A stretch of 64,000 nucleotides of DNA from Hymenopus coronatus (Eukaryota; Arthropoda; Insecta; Mantodea; Hymenopodidae), in assembly GCA_030762935.1 (NCBI GenBank), contig CM060900.1, positions 389,978,632-390,042,631 of the forward strand. Reading direction: 5' to 3'. Position numbers and translations under genes: made by a program. The notes beneath the pieces were generated by a model. It ran no database searches and was not told where the DNA came from. It was given only the letters and a program-made list of their open reading frames with translations. Of this stretch, positions 34,851-45,226 are shown one piece after another; the stretch's first letter is position 1; each line of letters begins with the position of its first letter.

Positions 34851-35285
34851 TTAAGAACTCTGCAAACCGTTTATAAGATTCGATGACGAATTCGTGTTCA
34901 GTCGGAGGCCATGAACTATTAGATTTTTCTTTGAATCTAGTTCGTTTCTGTTCCAGTTCTGACAGGAGTAGATAGGTGATCCAAAGTCTGTCCTCCTAGC
35001 ATACATGGGCACACTGGATCTTCCATGATGCCGAATGTAGGAAGGTATGCTCGGGTTTTCCCATGGCCGGATATAACTGTTGTCAGGTCTGTAGTCAGCG
35101 AAATGTGATGCTTTTTTCTCTGGCATAACTTGGGAGGACATTCCTACATTCAGCTCCTTCGATGCGTTTTTCAGTGGTTTGACTATTGGCGAGGTCTTCT
35201 TCTTCAATAGACTATAAGTGATACTTAATTTAGGTTTTTTGGCATAGCTGATTCATCTAGTATCTTCTGCTTAATTGGCCATTTG
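34851..35285 (-). other. Unassigned open frame, possible exon or relic
   Basis: The minus strand is open from about 35285 (after a TAG) to the TGA near 34851, roughly 145 codons, with a protein-like composition. It has a lysine-rich early part (LLKKKTSPIVKPLKNASKEL) and a tyrosine/proline/arginine-rich middle (SYIRPWENPSIPSYIRHHG, then SVPMYARRTDFGSPIY). I recognise no domain. A SINE-A fragment lies just upstream, and a second open frame follows at 35462-35671 on the same strand. It may be a fragment of a host gene, a retroelement ORF, or chance. No start codon context or splice site is convincing. Confidence 0.3.
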
Positions 35286-35299
35286 ACCCTCCATTTCGA

Positions 35300-35430
35300 A
35301 TTCTAGATTCTCGCGCTCTTTATAGGCTTGAAATTCTTTTACGTGCCGTAAATCTACGACATGGGACTACCAGCTTTATTTCCCTCCGAAGGAAGTCGTG
35401 CTAAGGACTTTTACTGCCGAAAAAATGTAC
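35300..35430 (-). repeat. SINE-A fragment
   Basis: It contains TTTTACGTGCCGTAAATCTA, CCCTCCGAAGGAAGTC and TTTACTGCCGAAAAAATG, the inverse of the SINE-A body. The head is missing. Confidence 0.8.
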
Positions 35431-35461
35431 TCTTGTACCTGAATCTTGATGTGCGAGTATT

Positions 35462-35671
35462 TCAGTATTCTACAATAGGGAAGTTAAACTTACGCTGCCA
35501 GATGGTCTTAAGTGTTATGATTTCGTAAATACTTGAAGGAACTTTAACCCACAAATCAGATTTTTCTGTAGTTGTTCTTACAAATGGTATTAACCTTGAT
35601 GAACTACTTTGGTAGACTCCTATTTCTTCCCCAACAGCATTCTTGGAGCTAGAGTCTGTCAGATACCTCAA
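35462..35671 (-). other. Unassigned open frame
   Basis: A 69-codon frame reading RYLTDSSSKNAVGEEIGVYQ, then SSSSRLIPFVRTTTEKSD. Upstream in another frame, across a run of seven T, the strand reads RRKRVEALNSEQKTADFF, so a homopolymer frameshift could join them. No domain is recognised. With 34851-35285 it is the only stretch that might be a host-gene remnant. Confidence 0.25.
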
Positions 35672-35879
35672 AAAAATCCGCAGTTTTTTGTTCAGAATTT
35701 AGGGCTTCTACCCTCTTTCTTCTGTGTTGTCAATAAAATAATCACTTAACCATCTACATTCTGCTTATCGAATCGATATTAATTCCTTGAAGTCAGAATG
35801 TTTAGGCTTTTTTCTTTCTTTTAACGCTTTTTAGTTTGAATTTGAAGAAATACAGCCATTTAACTAGCAAACTCTTTTA

Positions 35880-36029
35880 CTACGTTTTATGCCCATCAAT
35901 CATAGTACATTCTAGAGGTGGAAGTAAAACCTCATGTAGCTCATACCTAACTCTATGAATCAATGCTCTCTGTTTAAAAATGTCTGTTGCACCAGTTCTA
36001 CCTTTGCATTTGCTACCATCGGTATAGAT
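35880..36029 (-). pseudogene. Retrotransposon RNase H relic
   Basis: The minus strand reads IYTDGSKCKGRTGATDIF, the first catalytic block (YTDGS) of RNase H in Jockey/R1-type LINEs. It then continues RVRYELHEVLLPPLECTMID to a stop. The usual second and third acidic blocks are not seen, so about 50 codons remain. Confidence 0.6.
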
Positions 36030-36294
36030 CTATATTGTACACACATGCTAGAGTCTCACTAACCTCTATGCTTATTCCATCTTCTGGATATGGCTAATTC
36101 TTTACACGTAATATAACAAACCATGGCCTAGTTCAAGTGTTGTCTTGTGCACTTGAGTAGTTTCATTGGTTTTGAAGCCTATTGGTTTGGCTCCGACTAC
36201 TCCGCGCGAGGTGTGTGCCTTCCCGACTCTGATATTCATTCACTAGTATCTCATCTGAAGTAACATCCGGATATTTTCTTGTTAATTTCTATAG

Positions 36295-37145
36295 CATGTA
36301 TGTAGAATGTACATAGTAGATAGATGAGGAACTGCATTCCACCCAAAAATTCGATACCGAGATTTCACTAGAAATATGTTTTGGGGATCACCAAATTAAA
36401 AAGAAAAACAAAAGAAAAAAAGTAGAAAATGATTCGTGTGGTGTGACGTGGGCAGTATAGGTCAAAAACGAAAAGTCTGTTAAAATACCAAACTTGATAT
36501 TTAAGTTCAGTATCTTCCAATGATGTGACACACAAGATTTGCAGAAAAATCCCCCTACTCGAATGTACCCTTTACATGAAACATTTTTCAAAATGCTCTA
36601 TTTTCTAACGATTTCGATTAAAACGCCGAATATTAAAGATATTTCCATGGCAAATAAAATGCAAATTCTGACTTTCTTAGAAATAGCCCCTGAAGTCCTC
36701 GTCATTCTAAATTACTTTTTCATAATTGATAAACCGTAAGAAGTGGACAAAATCTTACTACATTAAAAATGTAGAAACAAACAATTTATGTCGTTTACTT
36801 TTATTTTCTTAAGCTAACCATATATTTTGTTATTGGTTTCAATTTTAAAATACTTAAAGAATTTTCAAAGGAGAAGTTCTCATTTGCTTCATATCTCTCT
36901 TGTTTTACTCCTGGTCATTCGAAAGAATACTTAATTTCAATGATAATCGCACTGCGATAGCTCTTTAAAGATTTGACAGTCGCTTTAGTCTAGTCGGTTA
37001 ACCTATTTCCCTTATTCTTACAAGCAAGTAAGTAGTAATACCGTTTATGCAATATTTATTTGGTCTACCAAGATATACATAGAAGAATAATCTTTTGTTT
37101 TAGTTGTTTTTCGCAACAGATAGAGAAAGTCATGTGAATGGAACC
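36295..37145 (+). repeat. Interspersed repeat R-1, copy 3
   Basis: Blocks: GAATGTACATAGTAGATAGA at the start, then GGTCAAAAACGAAAAGTC, TTCAGTATCTTCCAATGATG, and AGATAGAGAAAGTCATGTGA at the end. It is followed directly by copy 4 in the same orientation. Confidence 0.7.
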
Positions 37146-37154
37146 TTTCAGTTT

Positions 37155-37855
37155 TATACAAAAAGGTCCGTATGTGTGTTGTCTGTGTGAGTGTGTGACC
37201 ATAGACAGCATAACTCAAAAACAATATTGACACCAGTATTTGTATAGCTCAGTATCTTCCAGGGTTGCAACACCCAGATTATTAGGAAAGCTCTCCAAAC
37301 TCAAACTATCCTTCATTTTTTGAAATGTTAGCTATAACTTTATTAAATATATTTACTTGGCAAATAAAATGTATATCCTGAATTTGATGGTAATAGCCCC
37401 TCAAGTCCTCTTCAATTTGAATGACTTTAGTATAACCGATAAACTGTAAAACAGATAGACATATTCTTATTGCATAAAAAGTTAGATTTCGTTGAAACCG
37501 TAATTTATATCATGTGATATTTATTTATAGAGCTAAGCATTGCCTTATATATTATTGTTTTCAATTTTTAAGTGTTTACACTTTCGTCATACGGTAAGTC
37601 CTCATTAGTTTCCTACATCTTTTGTTTTACCCCTGACCATGAAAATAGAGCCGAATCTCAACATAAATCGCTTAGCGGCAGCTTTTAAAACTGTTGCTTT
37701 AACCTTGTGTATTCCATTATTCCGTTTCTATTCATAAAGGTATAAGTAATAAGACGATTTCTGTTAATGTTTATCTCAATTAGTTTTAAATTGGTAGAAG
37801 AAGTTTTTCTAAAAATAATTCGTTACAGAATAGGTAGAGAAGATCATGTGAATGC
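37155..37855 (+). repeat. Interspersed repeat R-1, copy 4 (tandem with copy 3)
   Basis: Begins with the GT-rich part, then ACAGCATAACTCAAAAACAA, CAGTATCTTCCAGGGTTGCA and the end block GGTAGAGAAGATCATGTGAA at 37832-37851. Copies 3 and 4 form a head-to-tail pair with a junction near 37150. Confidence 0.7.
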
Positions 37856-38217
37856 AAAACGTAATTTTTTTCTACAAGGCTTCTACCACACTGACGCACC
37901 AAACAGGAAAATTGCTTCTTTGTATACTACTTGATGTCAGAGATCCTATTGCAGTCTTTCTATTCTACTGGTGCACTTTTGGGCGGGGAGCCAAAGTTGA
38001 TAAAGGAAAAATATAAGTGTCACACATAATTTTTTGATTGGTAATATTCCTTTTTTTAAATCAGATATCAAGGTCTGTACAGATAACAACATTGTGGCCT
38101 CTATTTCTCAATCTTAAATTATATATTTCAATTTTCACAACTTCAAGACCTCCATTATAGCAATGCTTATGAATAAAAGCCAAAATATCGAGGAATACAT
38201 ATTGTATTATTTCATTG
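37856..38217. other. No gene seen
   Basis: AT-rich. A minus-strand open frame (38429-38061) runs through the SINE next door and is not a gene. Confidence 0.5.
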
Positions 38218-38227
38218 TCATTGTTAG

Positions 38228-38490
38228 TCGTTCTCCGTGGTGTAATGATTAGCATGCTAACTTCATATATCCAAGGTTGCGGGTTCAAAACCGGTGGAGG
38301 GCGATGGATTTTTTCGGGAATAAAAATCCTTATGGATTCCTTCGGAAGGGAAGTAAAACCGTGGGTCCCATGTCTTAGATTTACGGCATGTAAAAGAACC
38401 TCAAGATGCCACTGAGCCAAATTAAGCAACGCTGAGAGTCACAGCATTTAAAAGGCGTTCATAAATAAAACGCCATTTCATTTCATTTCG
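38228..38490 (+). repeat. SINE-A, near complete
   Basis: Head with TGGTGTAATGATTAGCATG (A box) and TTGCGGGTTCAAAACC (B box), then the SINE-A body and an ACGCCATTTCATTTCATTTC end. Candidate target duplications are TCATTGTTAG (38218-38227) and TCGTTGTTAA (38491-38500), 8 of 10 matching. It lies just beyond the 3' side of a LINE relic. Confidence 0.88.
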
Positions 38491-38559
38491 TCGTTGTTAA
38501 CAGTATTATTGTGGATTTTGTTTCATTGAATTTATCTTTGAGGTTTCTAACCTATTGGT

Positions 38560-39175
38560 ACAGTTCTGTGTTGATATTTGCTCACTCGTTTAAGTAAAAC
38601 AATTAGATCATTAGCAAATGCCACAATGTAGGACTAATTTGAAAGTTTGAAATTTAATATGGAGCTGAACATAATATTGCAGATGCCAAAACCGCAGCAT
38701 GAACCCTTCGGACAACGTTTTCTGGTCTCTTTCGTAACTTTGAAAGTGATTAATATCTATCTATTAGGGAAATAGATCTGCGTCAACTGACTTTCTTGAG
38801 ACAGTTCATTTCTTTCAAGTTGAGAATTCTCAGCCACTATGCTGCCTGGAATGCTCCTCTGGCATCTAAGGCAACAGCTACTTCAGAGCTTTTATTCTTG
38901 ACGCTCGTTTCAATAAACGTTTGGCTGTCATGGCTGTATCATAGCTTCTCTTTTTGGGGGGGGTGGATCCAAATTGTTTCCGTTCAGCGGATTGTTGGAA
39001 TGTACATGATGAAGAATCCTGTCTATTGGCAGTTTCTCAAATAAGTTACTCTTTCGTCTATCAAACTAATAGTAGTTCTGCATTTACAGACCTCAAGACT
39101 ATTTTTCCTGATTTTATTATTGGAACAAGCGTAGACTACATCCATTGATTTGGAACGCAGTCCTCAGGTAAACAT
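38560..39175 (-). pseudogene. Jockey/R1-like reverse transcriptase relic
   Basis: The minus strand has AVALDARGAFQAA (the LDV.GAFD catalytic block), a stop, and WLRILNLKEMNCLKK. After a frameshift come CPKGSCCGFGICNIMFSSIL (the CPQGSC.GP..WN block) and VAFANDLIVLLKRVSKYQH (the FADD box, here FAND). This block order is that of R1/Jockey-type non-LTR reverse transcriptases. The N-terminal side out to ~39175 shows weaker words such as SLIDERVTYL. Several stops and frameshifts and the FAND change show it is dead. Confidence 0.85.
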
Positions 39176-39660
39176 TTGTTGCACATACGTAGAAAATTTA
39201 GCAAAATAATTAAGTGCCCTTAACAATATGCCACTGTTATACCGTCTACAGAGGCCTTGCTTGGGGTCAAACTCGTCAGTGTTGTTATTAGTTCCTATTG
39301 GTCTGTGGAACAATTCTCTTCAGTATAAACATTAACAGCACTGGAGTTTCTTATTAAACAGTGCGCTTGATAAATCATAGTACACAGCAATTGTTATTCT
39401 CTATGTAAATGTTAAAACCTATTTTATAAATACTAGTAAGTTTGCATTTTTCTCCAACAGACCTTAAAACGACTTATAGCTTCTGACACCCATAAAAATA
39501 AAAGAGTTTGGTTATATTGCCCATCTCTGTATATTGTAGCATAATAAATAAAAATATGCAAAAGAAGGCCAAAGATAATCAGACAATACATAAATGGGTG
39601 TAATTTTAAGTGTACTGTTTATTCATGGTATATAATTGACAAAATAACATACACTTTATT
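39176..39660. other. No gene seen
   Basis: AT-rich sequence with no supported frame. Confidence 0.5.
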
Positions 39661-39667
39661 CCTGGAT

Positions 39668-39718
39668 ACGTAGGCACAAGAGCCCAGAAGAAGCTCACGG
39701 CAAGATGAGCGAAACGTC
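39668..39718 (+). ncRNA. Hammerhead-ribozyme-like motif (degenerate)
   Basis: A three-way arrangement can be drawn. Stem III is ACG (39668-39670) with CGT (39715-39717). The U-A cleavage-type pair of bases is at 39671-39672. Stem I is GGC/GCC (39673-39675 and 39682-39684). Then come a core CAGAAGA (39685-39691, where CUGANGA is expected), an extra A, stem II GCTCA/TGAGC (39693-39697 and 39706-39710), and GAAA (39711-39714). Stems I and III are short and the conserved U of the core is A. CTGANGA-stem-GAAACGTC words are known near the ends of Penelope-like retroelements, so this may be the stub of one. Function is doubtful. Confidence 0.4.
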
Positions 39719-39964
39719 GGCATTCCCATGCAAGATAACGCGGCCTTCCCCGGAAGCTAAGAAGACACATCTACACTTTATACCGTTATTCTGAATAATA
39801 AGATTGCTGCAGTTTAAAGGCTAATCTTTTTTACACGAAGTGTCCGCTTCTTCTAGGGAAATATAAACTTCTCGTCTATAATCCCTTTCCTAAACTACAG
39901 TGACTATACTGAGTGTGTGTGTATATATATGGATATCTTATTATGTTGTGCTCTAAACCTAAGA

Positions 39965-40466
39965 AACATCGGTCTGTGTGGCCGAGTTAGACGCTCACTG
40001 AGCGCAATGGCACACGCGGTAACGTTGGCCAGCTTTTGCGAGGGCACGGGTTCGATGTCCCTAACATTTCCAAATCATCTCTTTCAGGGTTGAAGGACCA
40101 GGCGGCAGTGTTCGTGTGTTATGGCGGATAATGGCTGGCGCATTGTAAAGGACTATGCTGACACCGTTGTCGGGAACCCCCGTTTGCAACCCATCTTCGG
40201 CTTTGGGGCTTCCTCTAGGGATCCGCCGGGAGATTCGGGGAACGTGAGCTGGGCCTAGGACGGCGTCGGAGCCGTTCCAACTGTAGGTATTAGGGACTCC
40301 GTCAATGATTGCATCCGTCGTCATCCACATCTGGTCACGCTCCGGGTCCCTCCCCTCACCCCTCCTACCCAGGTCATGTAAGAGGCCCAGAGAGGCCTAT
40401 GTCCTGTGCTCTGCCCCTGTGTCCTGGAGGTGTCGTCCGTGTCTATTCCTAATCTTAGTTTTATTT
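39965..40466 (+). repeat. GC-rich tRNA-headed repeat (family C)
   Basis: It starts with GTGTGGCCGAGTTAGACGCT (A-box-like, serine/leucine tRNA type) and GGGCACGGGTTCGATGTCCC (B box, 40034-40060). The boxes are further apart than in a tRNA. From 40084 it resembles 1815-2160: TTCAGGGTTGAAGGACCAGG, then TTAGGGACTCCGTCAATG, then a cytosine-rich block. Probably a SINE or composite retroposon. Confidence 0.55.
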
Positions 40467-40469
40467 AGG

Positions 40470-40665
40470 CGCCTACTTTAAGATCCCAGGTTGCGGGGTA
40501 AAACCCTGGCCAGATCGATAATACTTTACGTGTATTCAAAATGTCATTAGATATATTGGCACATAAAAGAAATCCCGCGGGACGAAATTCCGGCATATCG
40601 GCGGCGCTCAGTTGATCCTTGGAATTGACCGATACTAATGCCGAAAGTGTACTGTTCCACAATCG
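40470..40665 (+). repeat. SINE-like repeat (family D)
   Basis: Only the B-box side of a tRNA-like head is visible (CCCAGGTTGCGGGGTAAAAC). It is followed by GATCGATAATACTTTACGTG, ATTGGCACATAAAAGAAATC and GCGGCGCTCAGTTGATCC. There is no second copy in the window. Confidence 0.4.
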
Positions 40666-40745
40666 AGGAAAAGTTTGAAAAGACTTAACGAACTTGACTT
40701 ACGAGATTCTGCGATACACTTAGCACAAGTGTATCATATACTATA

Positions 40746-41629
40746 CAGGGTTACTACAAAAGAAATAGACAACTTCAACTCCCTGTAAAACAAAAACTAT
40801 TAGAGAAAGCGACCTAATTATTTTGGAGGTATTTTGAGAAACTCTCAAAGTTTTGTTTGTTACTATTGGTAACACTGTAGTGTTTTGTTTGTTGCTGCAG
40901 AAGCTGAAATGGCGGAAAATCCTGTGGAAAAGGCATATTGCGTGTTGGAATTTGCTAGAACGTAATCAGCAACTGTTGTCCAACGACATTTTAGAACACG
41001 TTGCCACAAAAAGGAAATGCTGCGCTCACAAAAACCAGCATCGTCTTCATCATGTCGCAACATGTCGATGCAAAAGTCACGCCGTATGACCTTATTTTCT
41101 ACACTCAGAAACTGCAACATCTGTAATCTGTAAGGCATCATCTGCAGTCGATTCTGCAAGATTTTCCATACAGCTTGCTGTGGAATTTGTAATTGCATGC
41201 TTGCCCTAGATGTCGATTTCTGTGGGCTTCTTATGTAGGCAGAACGAACACGTTCAACGTTTTCTTCCGAAACTCTTGGTCTTCCCGAGCTCTTCCCTTT
41301 ACACAAACATCCCGCTGTCTCGAATTTTCTATACCAGTCGTAGATTGACTGTCTAGTCGGTGGCGTTTTGTGGTAACGTGTTCTGAAATGTCGTTGGACA
41401 ACAGTTGCTGATTGCGTTCTAGCAAATTCCAACACGCAATATGCCTTTTCCACAGGATTTTCCGCCATTTCAGCTTCTGCAACAACAAACAAAACACTAC
41501 AGCGTTACCAATAGCAACAAACGAAACTTTGCGAGTTTCTCAACATACCTCCGAAATAATTAGGTTTCTATCTCTAATAGTTTTTGTTTCCAGGCAGTTG
41601 AAGTTTCTATTTCTTTTGTAGTAACCCTG
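40746..41629 (-). mobile_element. Fold-back Tc1/mariner derivative
   Basis: TA flanks both ends (40744-40745 and 41630-41631). The ends are long inverted repeats of about 265 bp (40746-41011 against 41366-41629), beginning CAGGGTTACTACAAAAGAAA on each side. Both arms contain the 5' end of the same transposon, including the transposase start. The ~354-bp loop carries more of the N-terminal part, on the minus strand. No copy of the original 3' end is seen, so the element is a 5'-end palindrome rather than a normal internally deleted copy. Confidence 0.85.
41098..41468 (-). pseudogene. Tc1/mariner-type transposase, N-terminal part only
   Basis: The likely start is the ATG at 41468 (MAENPVEKAYCVLEF). 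An ATG at 41492 adds eight codons. The frame gives a DUF4817-like helix-turn-helix (ATVVQRHFRTRYHKTPPTRQ, SIYDWYRKFETAGCLCKGKS), SGRPRVSEENVERV (GRPR linker), and KSTSRASMQLQIPQQAVWKI (second helix-turn-helix). PYRLQMLQFLSVENKVIRRD follows, just before the catalytic domain. Beyond DMLRHDEDDAGFCERSISF it runs into the inverted left arm, so the last ~50 codons of the 209-codon open frame are antisense of the start. No catalytic aspartate is present. The protein could at most bind DNA. Confidence 0.85.
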
Positions 41630-41639
41630 TATTTCTGAC

Positions 41640-43185
41640 GACGAGTATTAATATTAATTAAAATATAGTAATAAATGAATTAAAATATTGGTTTGATGCA
41701 AATTACTTCTATGAGAAGGAAACACTTGGCAGTCACTGTTCCGTAGCTTTCTGTAGAGAAAGTTATAGTAGATGAAGAGAAATAGCAGAAACCTGGAGAG
41801 TAGGATATTCCACACTAATTCTGGATAAGTCTAAACAAAGATACGAGTTAGTGTACAATTCATGGCAAAAATGGTTAAGCAACAGTTTGCCTTACGGCAC
41901 GTGTGCTTTTTGAGTCTGTATCAGTATTGATTTCTTTTGTTTCTGTAGTAACTAGGTTAGATGTGGGAATATTAACGCACATCCAGTAACTGCAATATCG
42001 GTAAGTAGTAAACATTAGTAACGTTGTCCAAAAACAACAACATCTGCCGGAATTTTCGGCAGATACTACTGGTCTGTTTAATGCACTCTGGAAATAAAAG
42101 AGATAATGCTTCTATTTAATAATATTAAACGATTTTTTAATTATCTCATTAAAGAATTTAAGAGTAGCTTGTCATAAAAGTAGGCTAAAAATGTAAAGAA
42201 AATCCTCAGAAAGTTGCGTGGGTAGATTTAGAAAGGATAGAAAAGTAAGACACAGAGTACATGCCTGCAGAAAGAAGAACATGTTTTCATATACACCGGT
42301 GCGTTGCAAGCAGTTTTCAACCCTTCTCCCAGTTAGCGCCCCCTTAAGAATGACCTTATTGAGCGAATGGAAGCTGCCAGGGAGGTAACAACTTTTTAAA
42401 ACGCCTCAAGAGTTTAGTTTGTGAAGCGAAACGTTGCGAATGCAGCATAAATTTCACACGGCCCGAAGCGCAAGAACTTTGAAACTTAATTTTTAAAAGA
42501 GATTTCAAATACCAACTAGCAGTCTTTTCAGCGCATAAATGTGAATGCTTAGAGTATAGGGTTAGCGAAAAGTTGTTTTTATCCTATAATTGCGCATACA
42601 CGGAGTTTCACTGCTGGTGAGCAAGAATAAGATAACCGAGAAAATTGCGCTATATGGTTTCAGCAAGTGAGGTTAGCTCATTGTTGGATGAATGTCGATA
42701 TAAACTGTATAATTTCTGAATAATCTATCCTAAGAGATGAAGTCATCTAGACGTTCACTAAATATGGTTTGTTTCTTAGTTATTTTTTCTACATAAGATA
42801 GTTTCAGAGGACTATAGAGACGGTGCATGAAGTCTGAGCCGGAATTGAAAGAGTCTAAAGCAGGGGCCACCAACTGGTTGCGGTTTTAGTAAAGCAAAGA
42901 GAGCAAATTTTCTCGATGCTCCTGCAAATCGCCAACTGTGCATTGCAGAACCAACTGTGCGGAAATAAAGAACCGATACTAAAGTTTGTGCTATTGCAGT
43001 GTGCAAAGATTTTAAAATACTGTATAACTTTTCTTACCTTAATACACTTATTGTAGGTTGATTATTCGTAGAGAAATTGCTCTATTATGTCTCCTGCATT
43101 AGTATTCATACTTCGGATATGAACCTATACATTATTTCATAAGTTTAGTGGTATATGTGTGTATACGTTACGGAGGGGTGGTCCG
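41640..43185. other. No gene seen; one hAT-like end
   Basis: AT-rich sequence. At 42861-42883 CAGGGGCCACCAACTGGTTG resembles the start of many hAT terminal repeats, but no matching right end or target duplication was found, so it is not called as an element. Confidence 0.4.
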
Positions 43186-43189
43186 CAAT

Positions 43190-43650
43190 GCAACCGTGGG
43201 CTTATTGTACGTCAGACCCCTGGAGGAAGGATGAGATGAGTATACTTTCAGAGGGTGACCCACATCCGGACAGGGAAGGAGCCGCTGTGGAGCGTCCCTA
43301 ACAGCTTTCAAGCAGTTCATCTCGACGCGGGGAGCGCCAGGAGCCCTTGGCTCTGCCCCAGATAGACCACTTTATTCCGCAGACAACGACTAGCGCCATC
43401 CCGCCACCGAGAGATTTTTCAGAATGCGGTCACCTCCATGAAATGGCGCCTCTGTCGCGGTCCTCGTCGAAACTTACAATCCAGAAAGAGATCGATTTGG
43501 ATGTAATGAAGGGACAGGAAGTTAGGGGGAATGAAGGATCCTCTCCAGCATTCGCCTAATAACCCGGGAAACCCCAAAAAACCCTCGGTCAGACAGCTCG
43601 GCAGCGGGGAACCGACCACGACCTCGAATACCAGTCCTAGTTGAAACACC
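43190..43650 (-). repeat. GC-rich unclassified repeat (family E)
   Basis: A sharp GC-rich block in AT-rich DNA. On the minus strand GGGTTTCCCGGGTTATTAGG is similar to a piece at 1720-1755 (GGCGTTCTCCGCGTTATCAA), suggesting a shared old repeat. Open frames on both strands show no domain. Confidence 0.4.
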
Positions 43651-45155
43651 TGAGACACCTGGCTCGGTTGGTTTTGGTGGTAATTGGTAACCGTTAAAAA
43701 ATAATTGCAAGAAATGATGACAATTATTAAAATATTCACATAATAAAACAACAATCTCCTTATCTCGTTAATGCCATTGTAACTGCTTTGTATGAGTGGT
43801 ATGAGCGTTAATTTCATGTTTGTATTAGTGAATGTGAACAAGCATCTTGAGCATTTAGCAATGACACAAGGTCTGTAAAGCCTGATGTTTTGATATTTTA
43901 CACTCTAGTACATAATTGTAAATCTTTGCATTGGAAATTCTATAACATATTTTTAAATATGTATTGTAATTTGTTGACATATATGAAGAGTACATAATAC
44001 AATAATCATGTTTTAGTTTATACAATTACTACTAGTAACTATTATATCGATAATTTGAAAACTATCTTCTGACATAACATTAGTTTTACATATAATGGCA
44101 TTATATTTATTTATACATTTTAACACTATATTTTGATACTCTTTGTTTTTATGTGCATGTAAAAAAAAGTATTCTGTTGTTTTTTGTAACCTATGCTTTT
44201 AGCACTAGAGCTTTATACATTTTTTTCATAGTATATAGTATATAAACGTATGTATACATGTATATGCCTTGAGAAGTTCTATGTTCAGTGGCTTTCTGGC
44301 CTAAACGAACCTACAGAATGCTTTCTAATCTAATCTAATTATATGGATCGAAACAAACTAAAAGGAACGTTCTTCTCCTTGGTAACTGTCATATTCACTT
44401 CCATGGGTTGCGTAAACAAACTGCAAATTGAATGCTCTAAGTGAAGAACTTTGCCGTGAACTAAACAATTATTCCTCAAGTTTCTGTAAATAAGATATAT
44501 TCCTCTTAGTCAGGCTCACATTTAGGAGTCGAAGGCTTGCAATGCTTCCTGTTGCAGACGTTATAAACTGGCTCACGACGCACTCTACAAGGAAGAGAGA
44601 AGACGCCTGCTGTCACGAGTTAGCCGCTGCAAGCACGAAACAAGGATAGCTGTTGCAATGCAAAATAAAGAGAGTTGGTGACAAATGGCCTAAGGCAACT
44701 GAAATTATTTTCCCAGAGTAAGCGAAAATTACCGCAAAATATCTTATGTGGGCAACTCACTTCAACTGAAATTCAAATGCAATAGAAGGTATGTGGATGG
44801 TGTAACTCATTTGACTGATGTTTATACAGGGTTTTAATGAAAAATACCAAAACAATTTAAAAATTCTAGACGTGTCTAATATAAGTAATTTCAAGTAGAT
44901 AATATATAGTCCACGACTAAACATAACGCAGTTATAAGATGCTAAATTGAATACAGATAGTTGATGTTAAAGCAATTCGTTATTCACGTTCTCAAGATTT
45001 ACTGCTATAGTTCTCTTGACAGTACGACCTGTCCTCCTTGCGTTATGTAGCCTGTTCTAGAGGCATTTATTTGATTACTCCTGTGACTTAATGTTTAACG
45101 CCAAAATCTGATTCATTTCCAGCCATGGATTTAAGTCCTTAAGAAGAGGTCTTGG
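43651..45155. other. No gene seen; one mariner-like end
   Basis: Very AT-rich. At 44824-44850 TTATACAGGGTTTTAATGAA resembles a mariner-type terminus next to TA, but no partner end was found. Confidence 0.4.
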
Positions 45156-45159
45156 TGGA

Positions 45160-45226
45160 GAGATTTGAACTCGAAAAGAAGTACTGCCTATTGTGCGAAG
45201 TTAATCTCATAACCATTACACCAGGA
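45160..45226 (-). repeat. tRNA-like SINE head, SINE-A-like
   Basis: Minus strand: CCTGGTGTAATGGTTATGAG (A box) and CGAGTTCAAATCTCTCC (B box). The head resembles SINE-A but the spacing is longer and no SINE-A body follows. Confidence 0.45.

Noticed and set aside
41231..41497. Alternative frame MFCLLLQKLKWRKILWKRHI in the fold-back element, also present in the left arm
   Set aside because: It is the shadow frame of the transposase start; the helix-turn-helix and GRPR motifs are in the other frame.
42410..42470. Second hammerhead-like patch (GAAGCGAAACGTTG)
   Set aside because: GAAAC is present but no CUGANGA-like core or paired stem II could be drawn.
44824..44870. Mariner-type terminus TTATACAGGGTTTTAATG
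   Set aside because: No inverted partner was found within a few kb and no transposase words nearby; a 15-base resemblance is not enough.
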